64,000 nt of DNA from Cyanobium sp. Morenito 9A2. Its GTDB lineage: Bacteria; Cyanobacteriota; Cyanobacteriia; PCC-6307; Cyanobiaceae. A model generated the notes under the pieces. It was not told the origin of the DNA, ran no database searches, and worked only from the letters and a program-made list of their open reading frames with translations. The DNA is taken from contig NZ_JAGQBJ010000001.1 in the NCBI RefSeq assembly GCF_024345575.1, positions 186,001 to 250,000 on the forward strand. Direction: 5' to 3'. Below are positions 9,209 to 16,544 of the stretch, piece after piece. The translations under genes and the position numbers were made by a program. Every line of letters starts with the position of its first letter. Positions within the stretch are counted from its first letter, which is position 1.

Positions 9209-9691
9209 TTAAAAGAACTGATCGAAGTTGTCGAAATCCACGGCCTTGAAGGTGCCGGCGTCCACCTGGCCCATCAAGCGGGCGAGCTGCACCCAGAGGG
9301 CCCCGGCGGTAAGCAACGACAGCAGCAGAGCCACCAGAAGCGCCGTGCCGCCCCCGAAGCCGAACACCTGCAACGAACCCCCGATGAACAGGGTGATCCC
9401 CAGCACGATGCCGATCGCCGGGGCCACGGTTTCGAGGCGGGCCAGGGGCAGCAGCGGCAAGCGGTCCTGTTTCCAGCCCTCCAGCCGGTTCTGGATCACC
9501 TTCGCGAAGGTCAACCCGCACACCATCCCAATCACCAGGCCCAGGATCGCCACCGCGTAGGGAGGCTCGCCGGTGAAGGGCACGTACTCCAGAAGGAACT
9601 CCTGGGCATCGAGATCGCCGAAGCCCCCCCTGGCTCCATCGCTGGCCGCGTCGCTCAGGGTGATCGGGTCGGGAAACACGGGTGGGGGCAA
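9209..9691 (-). CDS. Hypothetical membrane protein with three transmembrane helices
   Basis: About 160 residues. An N-terminal acidic segment (EFLLEYVPFTGEPPY) is followed by three hydrophobic helices, the last rich in Leu and Ala, and a tail ending DNFDQFF. There is no known catalytic motif. The start is uncertain: TTG at 9691 and GTG at 9679 are both possible, and no ATG is available between the ABC1 kinase stop and the first helix. It lies 19 bases downstream of the ABC1 kinase gene on the same strand and is probably co-transcribed. The family is not recognised beyond its membrane nature. Confidence 0.6.
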   Translation of the reverse strand: MPPPVFPDPITLSDAASDGARGGFGDLDAQEFLLEYVPFTGEPPYAVAILGLVIGMVCGLTFAKVIQNRLEGWKQDRLPLLPLARLETVAPAIGIVLGITLFIGGSLQVFGFGGGTALLVALLLSLLTAGALWVQLARLMGQVDAGTFKAVDFDNFDQFF

Positions 9692-9710
9692 GGGTATCGG
9701 GGCTGTGACC

Positions 9711-11342
9711 TTAGGCGGCCGCCTCCAGGGCAGCGGTGAGGGGATTGAGGCGGGAGAGCACACCGCTGGCCAGTTTCCGCACCGAGAAGGTGCGTCGCAG
9801 CAGACCCAGCAGCGCCTGGAGATCGTCGGTCTGGAGCCGGTTATCGCGCACCAGGTTGAGCAGCAGCCGCTGGCGCAGGCTGCTCCCCTGGGGTCCCAAC
9901 AGCAGCCGCAGGCCGGCGCCGGCCACGGGCAACAGATCACCGTTGCCCTCTCCATCGTTGGACTCCACGACCGCCAGCAGGCTTTCGAGCCGCTGGATCT
10001 GCAGGCGGCCGTGGCGATCGAAGAGCACCTCCATCAATTTCTCGCGCAGCTCGGCGGTGTCCCCCGCCAGCAGGCGCCGGGCCACGTAGGGATAGGCCAC
10101 TCCGATGATCCGGAAGGCCGGATCCAGCCGCAGGGCGAGGCCCTCCTGGCTCACCACCGCCCGGATGATCAAGGCGAAGCGCGCCGGCACCCGGAAGGGG
10201 TAATCGAACATCAACTCAGAGAAGCGATCGGTGATCGCCTTGAAGTTGAAGCTGCCCACGTTTTCGCCCAGCTGCCCCCCCAGCACGGCCTCAAGGGCGG
10301 GCACGATCGGCGTGAGATCGGTGGCGGGGTTGAGAAACCCTAGATCAATGAAATCCTTCGCCAGGGCGTGGAAATCCCTGTTGATGAGATGGACCACCGC
10401 CCCGGTGAGGGTGAGGCGGTCGGCGTTGCTGATCGAATCCATCATCCCGAAATCCACGTAGGCGAGATGGCCCAGGTTTCCGGTCTTGCCCGGCAGGGCA
10501 AACAGGTTGCCGGGGTGGGGATCGGCGTGGAAGTAGCCGAACTCCAGCAATTGCTGGAGCCCCGCCATCACGCCCGTGCGGATCAAGGCGGTGGGGTCGA
10601 GGTGTTCGGCTTCGAGGGTGAGGCGCTCCTGGAGCTTGGTGCCGTTGATCCACTGGGTGGTGAGCACCCGGCGGGCGGAGAGCAACCGCTCCACCCGGGG
10701 CACGAACACCGTGGGGTTGCGCGCGAACAGAGCGGCAAAACGCTCGGCATTGTCGGCCTCGCAGCGGTAGTCGATCTCCTCGAAGAGGGTGCGACCGAAC
10801 TCGTCGATGATCTCCCCTAGCCCGAAACCGAGGTTCAGGGGCAGCAGCGGCGCGCTGATCACTCCCAGCAGACGAATGATCGCCAGATCCCGTCGCAGGA
10901 TCTCCGGCAGGTTCGGCCGCTGCACCTTCACCGCCACCCAGTGGCCGCCACCCATGTGCGCTTTGTAGACCTGTCCGAGGCTGGCGGCCGCCACCGGGGC
11001 GCCAGGGAACACATCGAAGAGCTGATCCGCCGGGGCCCCCAGCTCCTCCTGGATCACCGCCAGGGCGATGGCATGGTCGAAGGGGGGCAGGTTGTCCTGG
11101 AGCTGGGTGAGTTGGTCCAGCCAGTCGCGGCGCACCAGGTCGGGGCGCGTGGAGAGGGCCTGGCCGACCTTGATGAAACAGGGGCCCAGGGTGGTGAGGG
11201 TGGTCAGGATCTTCTGGCCCAGCCGGCGCTGCACGGCCGGGTCAGGGCTGGAGCCCTGAAACAGCAGCGCCAACGCCAGGGCAACAAGCTGGGCGATCAC
11301 CTCGCACAGGCGCCCCACAAGCACCCAGGGGCGGAGCAGCAA
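9711..11342 (-). CDS. ABC1/UbiB-family atypical protein kinase-like protein
   Basis: UbiB/COQ8 relatives support quinone metabolism and, in cyanobacteria and plastids, prenyl-lipid homeostasis. The 543-residue frame contains the ABC1 signature segment (LGPCFIKVGQALSTRPDL), the nucleotide-binding Lys in VAVKVQRPN, the catalytic-loop equivalent HADPHPGNLF and the metal-binding YVDFGMMD. A hydrophobic helix lies at the N-terminus. The first usual start is TTG at 11342, but the same frame continues upstream without a stop to 11435 and encodes a sensible lead-in (ADAALPLRYDPKADLHW) preceded only by a CTG at 11432. The true N-terminus may therefore be 30 residues longer. Confidence 0.92.
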   Translation of the reverse strand: MLLRPWVLVGRLCEVIAQLVALALALLFQGSSPDPAVQRRLGQKILTTLTTLGPCFIKVGQALSTRPDLVRRDWLDQLTQLQDNLPPFDHAIALAVIQEELGAPADQLFDVFPGAPVAAASLGQVYKAHMGGGHWVAVKVQRPNLPEILRRDLAIIRLLGVISAPLLPLNLGFGLGEIIDEFGRTLFEEIDYRCEADNAERFAALFARNPTVFVPRVERLLSARRVLTTQWINGTKLQERLTLEAEHLDPTALIRTGVMAGLQQLLEFGYFHADPHPGNLFALPGKTGNLGHLAYVDFGMMDSISNADRLTLTGAVVHLINRDFHALAKDFIDLGFLNPATDLTPIVPALEAVLGGQLGENVGSFNFKAITDRFSELMFDYPFRVPARFALIIRAVVSQEGLALRLDPAFRIIGVAYPYVARRLLAGDTAELREKLMEVLFDRHGRLQIQRLESLLAVVESNDGEGNGDLLPVAGAGLRLLLGPQGSSLRQRLLLNLVRDNRLQTDDLQALLGLLRRTFSVRKLASGVLSRLNPLTAALEAAA

Positions 11343-11458
11343 CCAGTGCAGGTCGGCCTTGGGGTCGTAGCGCAGGGGAAGGGCGGCGTCGGCGATGGCG
11401 TGGGTCTCCCGGGGCCTGAGGCGGCGCTGCAGACTCTAGGAACACCTCCCGGGCGGCC

Positions 11459-12850
11459 ATGGGACTCCTCGCCGCCCTGCGCCGCGACCGGGCCGATTTG
11501 GCCCTGCACCTGCCTGCCCACGGCCGGGGCCGGGGCCTGGCCCCCGACCTCAGGCGGTTGCTGCGCCGGCCCCCCGGCTCCTGGGACTTGCCGGAATTGC
11601 CCAGCATCGGTGGCCCCCTGGAGCGCGATGGAGCCGTCGCCGCCAGCCAGGCCGCCGCCGCCGGCGCGCTGGGGGCCGCCCGTTGCTGGTACGGGGTCAA
11701 TGGCGCCAGCGGGCTCCTGCAGGCCGCCCTGCTGGGGCTCTGCCCGCCCGGCTCGCGCGTGCTTCTGCCCCGCAACCTGCACCGCTCGTTGCTGCACGGC
11801 TGCGTGCTCGGTCAGCTCCGCCCGGTGCTCTTCGATCTGCCCTTCGATCCGGCCACCGGCCTCTGGCTTCCCCCCGACGCCGCCCACCTGGAGAGGGTGC
11901 TGGCGGCGGCGGGCGCCCTGGCGGCCGTGGTGCTGGTGAACCCCAGCTACCAGGGGTTGGCGGCCGACCTGCCGCCCCTGGTGGAGCTGGTGCACCGGCG
12001 CGGTCTGCCGCTGCTGCTGGATGAGGCCCACGGGGCCCACTTCGGTCTCGATCTGCGGCTGCCGGCAGGGGGCCTGGCCAGCGGCGCCGATCTGGTGGTG
12101 CAATCGCTGCAGAAGGCTGCCGGCGGCCTGGCCCAGAGCGCCGTGCTCCTGTTGGGCCCCGGCGGCTCCGCCAGGGTGAATCCCGACGCCCTGGAGCGCG
12201 CCCTGCTCTGGCTGCAGACCTCCAGCCCCAGCGCCCTGCTGCTGGCCTCCTGCGAAGCGGCCCTGGCGCATTTGCACGGCCCCTTAGGCCGCCGGCGCCT
12301 GGGGCAAAGCCTGGGGTTGGGCCTGCGGCTGCGCACGGCCCTGGAAGCCGAGGGGCTGCCCGTTGTCGCTAACGACGATCCCCTGCGGCTGGTGCTGCCC
12401 ACGGCCGCCCTTGGGATCCACGGCCTCGACGCCGACCAGTGGCTGCTGGAACGCGGCGTGATCGCCGAACTGCCCGAACCGGGCTGCCTCACCTTCTGCC
12501 TGGGGCTGCGCCCCCCGAGCCGGCTGATCCCCCGCTTGGGGAAGCAGCTCAAGCGCTTGGAGCGGCAGCTGGGGGGCAGCCCCCTGGCCGCCTTTTCGGC
12601 TCCACCGCTGCCCCTGGTGGCCGAACCGGAGCTGGCACCCGCCCTGGCCTGGCGGGCGCCAGCTGAGCGGGTGCTCCTGGCCCAGGCCGCAGGACGGCTC
12701 GCGGCCGAACCGCTCTGCCCCTACCCCCCCGGCATTCCCCTGCTGATTCCGGGCGAGCGCATCGATGCCCAACGCGTGGCCTGGCTGCGGTGTCAGCAGG
12801 CTCAATGGCCCGGTCAGATCGCTGATACGGTGGCCGTCCTGGCGGAATGA
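11459..12850 (+). CDS. Orn/Lys/Arg decarboxylase-family PLP enzyme
   Basis: PLP-dependent fold-type I enzyme of 463 residues, related to arginine/lysine decarboxylases. Key features are the PLP-Asp segment LLLDEAHGAHFG and the Schiff-base Lys in VVQSLQKAAGG; the N-terminal HLPAHGRGRG region matches the HxPGHxxG motif of the family. The C-terminal part (PYPPGIPLLIPGE) is the conserved substrate-side motif of this family. It would act in the cytoplasm on a basic amino acid, giving a polyamine precursor; the exact substrate cannot be read from the sequence. It overlaps cbiT by 4 bases. Confidence 0.88.
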   Translation: MGLLAALRRDRADLALHLPAHGRGRGLAPDLRRLLRRPPGSWDLPELPSIGGPLERDGAVAASQAAAAGALGAARCWYGVNGASGLLQAALLGLCPPGSRVLLPRNLHRSLLHGCVLGQLRPVLFDLPFDPATGLWLPPDAAHLERVLAAAGALAAVVLVNPSYQGLAADLPPLVELVHRRGLPLLLDEAHGAHFGLDLRLPAGGLASGADLVVQSLQKAAGGLAQSAVLLLGPGGSARVNPDALERALLWLQTSSPSALLLASCEAALAHLHGPLGRRRLGQSLGLGLRLRTALEAEGLPVVANDDPLRLVLPTAALGIHGLDADQWLLERGVIAELPEPGCLTFCLGLRPPSRLIPRLGKQLKRLERQLGGSPLAAFSAPPLPLVAEPELAPALAWRAPAERVLLAQAAGRLAAEPLCPYPPGIPLLIPGERIDAQRVAWLRCQQAQWPGQIADTVAVLAE

Positions 12851-13488
12851 GCACCCCCATGCACGCAGCGGGTGGCGGTGCGCCCGTCGAGCCCTTTCAA
12901 TGGGATTTCGTCACCCCCGGGGTGCCGGACAGCAGCTTCGAGGACGCCCCCGGCTTCAGCCCCACACCGCTCGAACTGCGGGTGATGCTGCTGGCCCACC
13001 TCCGGCCCCGGGCCCAGTCGCTGGTGTGGGACGTGGGTGGCGGCACCGGTGCCCTGGCCCTGGAGATCGCCCGGCTGATGCCCGCCGGTGCCGTGCACAC
13101 CCTGGAACGGGACCCCGAAGCGATCGAGTTGCTGGAGCGCAACCGCCGTCGTTTCGGCATCAGCAACCTCCACATCCACAAAGGTCAGGCCCCGGGCGAT
13201 CTTCACCGGCTGCCCGCCAACCCCGACCGCGTGCTGCTGGAGGTGGGGCGTCCCCTGGCGGACGTGCTGAGCGCTGTCTGGCGGGCGCTGCAGCCGGGGG
13301 GGCGGCTGGTGATCAGCACCACCAGCCTGGAGGGGTTGGTGGATGCCACCGACACCCTCAGCCAGTTGCAGGCCCTTGACGTTCAAGTGGTGCAGGCCAC
13401 CGTGCACCGCATGCAGCGGCGCGGAAGCCAGGCACGGCTGGCGGCGGCCGAACCGCTGTTCCTGATCGCCGCCGAACGCCCGAGTTGA
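12847..13488 (+). CDS. cbiT: Precorrin-6Y C15-methyltransferase (decarboxylating), CbiT type
   Basis: SAM-dependent enzyme of the cobalamin pathway that methylates C15 of the corrin precursor and decarboxylates the acetate side chain. The 213-residue protein has the class I SAM-binding glycine motif VWDVGGGTGALALEIA, an acidic ribose contact in LERDPEAIELLERN, and the typical N-terminal stretch FVTPGVPDSSFEDAPG with TPLELRVMLLA. The length fits a stand-alone CbiT and not the fused CobL. It sits between a decarboxylase gene (4-base overlap) and cdsA (TTG start overlapping the stop), so it is in an operon with functionally unrelated genes. Confidence 0.9.
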   Translation: MSTPMHAAGGGAPVEPFQWDFVTPGVPDSSFEDAPGFSPTPLELRVMLLAHLRPRAQSLVWDVGGGTGALALEIARLMPAGAVHTLERDPEAIELLERNRRRFGISNLHIHKGQAPGDLHRLPANPDRVLLEVGRPLADVLSAVWRALQPGGRLVISTTSLEGLVDATDTLSQLQALDVQVVQATVHRMQRRGSQARLAAAEPLFLIAAERPS

Positions 13489-14405
13489 GCCCACCCCTCA
13501 CCACCGACCCGCCCCTGCCGCCAGGAGGGCGCCAGCGCACCTCCCTGCCGCGGGTGCTGAGCGGCCTCGCCGCCGGCAGTTTCGGACTGGTGGCGGTGAG
13601 CTTGGGGGGATGGTGGTTCACCCTGGCGGTCTGCGTGATCGTGCACCTGGGCTTGCTGGAGTTTTTCCGCCTGGCCCAGTTCAAGGGCATCCGGCCCGCC
13701 ACCAAGACCACCCTGGTGGTCTGCCAGTTGCTGCTCTTGGCCACCCAGGCCGCCAGCGGCGGCGGGGAGCGCGCCACCGATCTGGCGGCAGCGGTGTTGC
13801 CGGTGTCGGGGGCGGCCATCTGCGGCTGGCTGTTGCTGCAGCCGGTGACCGGCACGATCGCCGACATCGCCGCCTCGATTTTCGGGCTGTTCTACCTGGG
13901 CTTTCTGCCCAGCCACTGGCTCAAGTTGCGCGACCTCACGGACGGCGCCCTCACCCCCCATCTGATCGGAGCCCCCTGGCCACTCAGCCCCGGCATGGCC
14001 TTCACCCTGCTGGCCTTCCTTTTGATCGTCGCCACTGACATCGGCTCCTATGTGATCGGGCGCCGGCTCGGACGCCATCCGCTCTCACCGATCTCACCGG
14101 GCAAAACCGTGGAGGGGGCCCTCGGCGGGGTGGGCTGCTCGGTGCTGACCGGGGCGATCGGCGGTCTGCTGCTGGGTTGGCCCTGGGGCGGCTGGCCCCT
14201 GGGGGGCCTGCTGGGGGGGGTGGTGGCGGTGTTCGCCCTCGTCGGCGACCTGACCGAATCGATGATGAAACGGGATGCCGGGGTCAAGGATTCCGGCGAC
14301 GCCATCCCCGGCCATGGGGGCATCCTCGATCGCATCGATAGCTACCTGTTCACCCCGGCGGTGGTCTTCTATTTCGTCACGCTGCTGGTGCCCTTGGTCT
14401 CTTGA
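13485..14405 (+). CDS. cdsA: Phosphatidate cytidylyltransferase
   Basis: Makes CDP-diacylglycerol from phosphatidate and CTP, the branch point of phospholipid synthesis, in the inner membrane. The 306-residue protein has about eight hydrophobic helices and ends with the CdsA signature (MKRDAGVKDSGDAIPGHGG, then LDRIDS), which carries the catalytic acidic residues. An earlier DIGSYVIGRRLGRHP segment with PGKTVEG is also typical. The start is a TTG at 13485 that overlaps the cbiT stop codon, so coupling to cbiT is likely. The gene ends the core-like block; the next 250 bases are poorer in GC and start the accessory island. Confidence 0.93.
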   Translation: MSPPLTTDPPLPPGGRQRTSLPRVLSGLAAGSFGLVAVSLGGWWFTLAVCVIVHLGLLEFFRLAQFKGIRPATKTTLVVCQLLLLATQAASGGGERATDLAAAVLPVSGAAICGWLLLQPVTGTIADIAASIFGLFYLGFLPSHWLKLRDLTDGALTPHLIGAPWPLSPGMAFTLLAFLLIVATDIGSYVIGRRLGRHPLSPISPGKTVEGALGGVGCSVLTGAIGGLLLGWPWGGWPLGGLLGGVVAVFALVGDLTESMMKRDAGVKDSGDAIPGHGGILDRIDSYLFTPAVVFYFVTLLVPLVS

Positions 14406-14652
14406 AGAAGACTGTCCTGAGTAGAACGTTTCTGGGCGAAGCTGAGGGAGCAAACCTTTTCGATGAGGGCTCCCTGAAAACGTGACACAGGAGTCAGACC
14501 AGCGAAACGAAGTAACTCAATAAACCCAACAATTGATCGGCAGGGTGAAGGTTGCCACAAACTTTCTCATCTCAAGGCACCTTTCCTCGATCGCAAGTCG
14601 CAACGAAATGGCTGTCACAGGCCCATCCAGCGATTAACAGCCACAATGGCAA

Positions 14653-15123
14653 TCAGGTTGTTTCCGCAGTCATTGGATTGATGGTCCGGCAGCCGCCATC
14701 ACGCAGCACCAACAGGTCGGCGATGAACAGGAACCCGCCAAGGTCGGTGCCGCGTCCATCCACATCACCGCTCACCGCCTGCAGGGAGTGAGGCAGCGCG
14801 TCACGGAAAAAGCCAGTGGGCCAGGCATTCTCAATCCGGTTGCAATAGGAGCTTTCGGGATCCTTGACGCCAGGGGGCAGGTCGACCGAGCGGCGGCTGG
14901 TGCCCTGCGGGGTATCGAGCATGTTCCAGCAGTCGAAGGTGAGCTGCAGCCGATCCCGCAGGCCACGCAGGGTGTTGTGCTCGCGCCAGGGCTCCAGCAG
15001 CGGGGCGCCCTTGGCGGTAGCGCGTGCCCGCTGCTCGTTCGGAAAGAGCGGCATCCACTTGTTGCGAGATCGACTGCGACTCCAGGAGGCCAAGGGCTTA
15101 GTGCTGCTGTGGGCTATGGCCAC
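14653..15123 (-). CDS. Hypothetical protein divergent from toxin-antitoxin pair
   Basis: Not recognised. About 156 residues from a GTG at 15123, chosen because a very strong ribosome-binding run (GGAGGGAGGAGG) ends 10 bases upstream; the frame itself extends to 15165. The N-terminal 30 residues are Ser/Arg rich. The rest looks like a folded domain with aromatic and Cys residues (LTFDCWNMLDTP, SSYCNRIENAWPTGFF, GFLFIADLLVLRDGG). It is divergent from the antitoxin gene across 72 bases that contain a palindrome. It could be the truncated C-terminal end of a larger defence protein or a stand-alone accessory protein; neither can be shown here. Confidence 0.55.
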   Translation of the reverse strand: MAIAHSSTKPLASWSRSRSRNKWMPLFPNEQRARATAKGAPLLEPWREHNTLRGLRDRLQLTFDCWNMLDTPQGTSRRSVDLPPGVKDPESSYCNRIENAWPTGFFRDALPHSLQAVSGDVDGRGTDLGGFLFIADLLVLRDGGCRTINPMTAETT

Positions 15124-15175
15124 GAGGGTCAGACCTCCTCCCTCCACAATCACCCTTAGAGTCATCCCATCAGAT

Positions 15176-15191
15176 CATCCCTGGAGGGATG
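15176..15191. promoter_or_regulatory. Perfect palindrome upstream of antitoxin gene (putative operator)
   Basis: CATCCCT, GG, AGGGATG forms a 7+2+7 palindrome ending 4 bases before the antitoxin ATG at 15196, and it includes the likely ribosome-binding GGAGGG. Antitoxins with a Phd-like N-terminus commonly repress their own operon through such a site, so this is a good candidate operator. Because it overlaps the ribosome-binding site, an RNA hairpin acting on translation is also possible. Confidence 0.5.
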
Positions 15192-15195
15192 GGCC

Positions 15196-15558
15196 ATGCA
15201 TGCCGTCAGCGTCAGCGGCCTCAAGAACAATCCGGCTGAGGCCCTGCGCCAGTCCAAGCAGGGCTTGGTCGTCGTGCTCAACAGGGACCATCCCGATGCG
15301 GTGTTGATGGGCCTCGATCAGGACGGACTGCTGCAGGCACCGGGCGTGCGGCCCGCGCTGGCCACGGCCCTGTTCCGCGATGGTGAGCTGTCCCTGGCCC
15401 GCGCCGCCCGGGTCGCCGAGATGGACACTGCCGCCTTCATCTCCCACCTCTCACGGCTGGGGATTCCGGTGATCCGGCTGACGGAAGCCGAAACCAACGC
15501 CGACCTTGACACCCTGGAGCAATGGCTGCAGTCGTCATCAGCGACGCCAGCCCTCTGA
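15196..15558 (+). CDS. Antitoxin, Phd-like N-terminus fused to UPF0175-like helix-turn-helix
   Basis: The 120-residue protein has two parts. Residues 1-50 resemble Phd/YefM antitoxins (VSGLKNNPAEALRQ, then VVVLNRDHPDAVLMGL). Residues about 53-105 resemble UPF0175 proteins (ALATALFRDGELSLARAARV, then FISHLSRLGIPVI). The C-terminal acidic helix would wrap the toxin. The gene overlaps the downstream DUF3368 PIN-domain toxin by 37 bases, the standard UPF0175/DUF3368 arrangement. It probably neutralises the toxin and represses its own promoter through the palindrome directly upstream. The fusion of the two antitoxin types is worth noting. Confidence 0.82.
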   Translation: MHAVSVSGLKNNPAEALRQSKQGLVVVLNRDHPDAVLMGLDQDGLLQAPGVRPALATALFRDGELSLARAARVAEMDTAAFISHLSRLGIPVIRLTEAETNADLDTLEQWLQSSSATPAL

Positions 15559-16037
15559 TTGGCCTCGCCCGTGTGAACGGGATCGGCTGGCTGAAGGAGC
15601 TGTTCGGGGAGGTCCTCATCCCAGAAGTGGTCGCCGCTGAGGTCATCACCGGAGGCTTCCCTGCGGAAGAAGCGCGCATCACCGCAGCGCTGGAGGCAGG
15701 CTGGCTGCAGATCGCTGCTGCCATCCCAGCCGGGCCTGAACTGCCGGATCTCGATGAGGGAGAAGCGTCCAGCATCCGCCTGGCCCTGGCGCATCCGGGC
15801 CCGGCGCTGCTGCTGATCGACGAGCGCCCAGGGCGGGCCGTCGCCCAGGGCTTGGGGCTGTCGATGGCAGGTACAGCCGCGGTCATCGGCATGGCCCGAG
15901 CGCACCATTTGATCCCGTCGGCTCGGGCCGTGTTGTCCCAACTGCATGGCAGTGATTTCAGGATCGCTCCTGAAGTGATTCATGCCGTGCTGAAACGCTG
16001 CGGCGAGAGCAGCCCTGAAACTGCACAGGAGACCTGA
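15522..16037 (+). CDS. DUF3368 PIN-like toxin
   Basis: Probable ribonuclease toxin of a type II toxin-antitoxin system. The 171-residue protein starts with the PIN strand and first acidic residue (VVISDASPLIGLARV), has the second region VIPEVVAAEV-like (LIPEVVAAEVI), and the catalytic acidic cluster LDEGEASSIRLA and LLIDERPGRAVA. This matches DUF3368, a PIN-fold family usually paired with UPF0175 antitoxins. Translation should be coupled to the antitoxin because of the 37-base overlap. All acidic positions expected for the active site appear to be present, so it may be functional. Confidence 0.85.
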   Translation: MAAVVISDASPLIGLARVNGIGWLKELFGEVLIPEVVAAEVITGGFPAEEARITAALEAGWLQIAAAIPAGPELPDLDEGEASSIRLALAHPGPALLLIDERPGRAVAQGLGLSMAGTAAVIGMARAHHLIPSARAVLSQLHGSDFRIAPEVIHAVLKRCGESSPETAQET

Positions 16038-16150
16038 GGGAGGCCTGGGCTACAGCGCTCAGGCCAGCACAGGGGAATGGATTGACAACGCCACGGGATG
16101 CCTCAAGGCTGTTCTCCAATGACTTGAAGTGGCGCTACCCGCTTTCCCCT

Positions 16151-16255
16151 CGTCAACTGCAGGGCAGCCAGGACATCCACACGATCAGGGAACTTCTGCA
16201 CCATCAAAACGTGAGCACGACCATGATCTATATCAATGTTCTCAATTGTGGGCCG
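16151..16255 (+). pseudogene. Integron-integrase-like tyrosine recombinase, C-terminal remnant
   Basis: A 35-residue stretch reads SQDIHTIRELLHHQ followed by NVSTTMIYINVLN. This closely matches the end of tyrosine recombinases, above all integron integrases, whose usual form is DIRTVQELLGH then VSTTMIYTHVL. The nucleophilic Tyr is present, but the HxxR box and everything upstream are gone, and the GH motif is altered to HH. The frame opens at 16082 and continues to 16396 with unrelated sequence. It is a decayed fragment, marking past recombination beside the toxin-antitoxin pair and the restriction operon. Confidence 0.7.
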
Positions 16256-16300
16256 TTTGTGTCCGCAACCCGGCAGACATTGTGTGGCGTCATGAACAAG

Positions 16301-16446
16301 TGGTTCTCGCACCCGAGAATCACGGCCAAGCCTATGGAAATAGATCTGAAACCCATTGCCGCAACTGGGTTTGTGCCTCGAACCCGATGTCCTTGAGCCG
16401 TGGTTCTCGGAAAGGGGTGAGCTCTCGGCGATGGTTCTCGGAACCA
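16301..16446. repeat. TGGTTCTCG short repeats with small inverted repeats
   Basis: The nonamer TGGTTCTCG occurs at 16301, 16401 and 16432. At the last copy it forms a perfect TGGTTC-TCG-GAACCA hairpin (16432-16446). Near the first copy TTCTCG-CACC-CGAGAA forms another (16304-16319). The stretch lies between the recombinase remnant and the start of the restriction operon and carries no supportable gene. It may be debris of a mobile element or recombination sites. Confidence 0.4.
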
Positions 16447-16544
16447 GCTAATAACAAGTTGGGCTCAGCACCCATGCCCCGCACTCAGAGGGCAGCTCAG
16501 ATCAATGACAAGACTGGCCGCTTCCGAGTACACTTCTGAGCAGA

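Noticed and set aside
9204-9521. Upstream part of the AlkB-like open frame
   Set aside because: Overlaps the three-helix membrane gene and does not resemble AlkB; start moved to TTG 9203.
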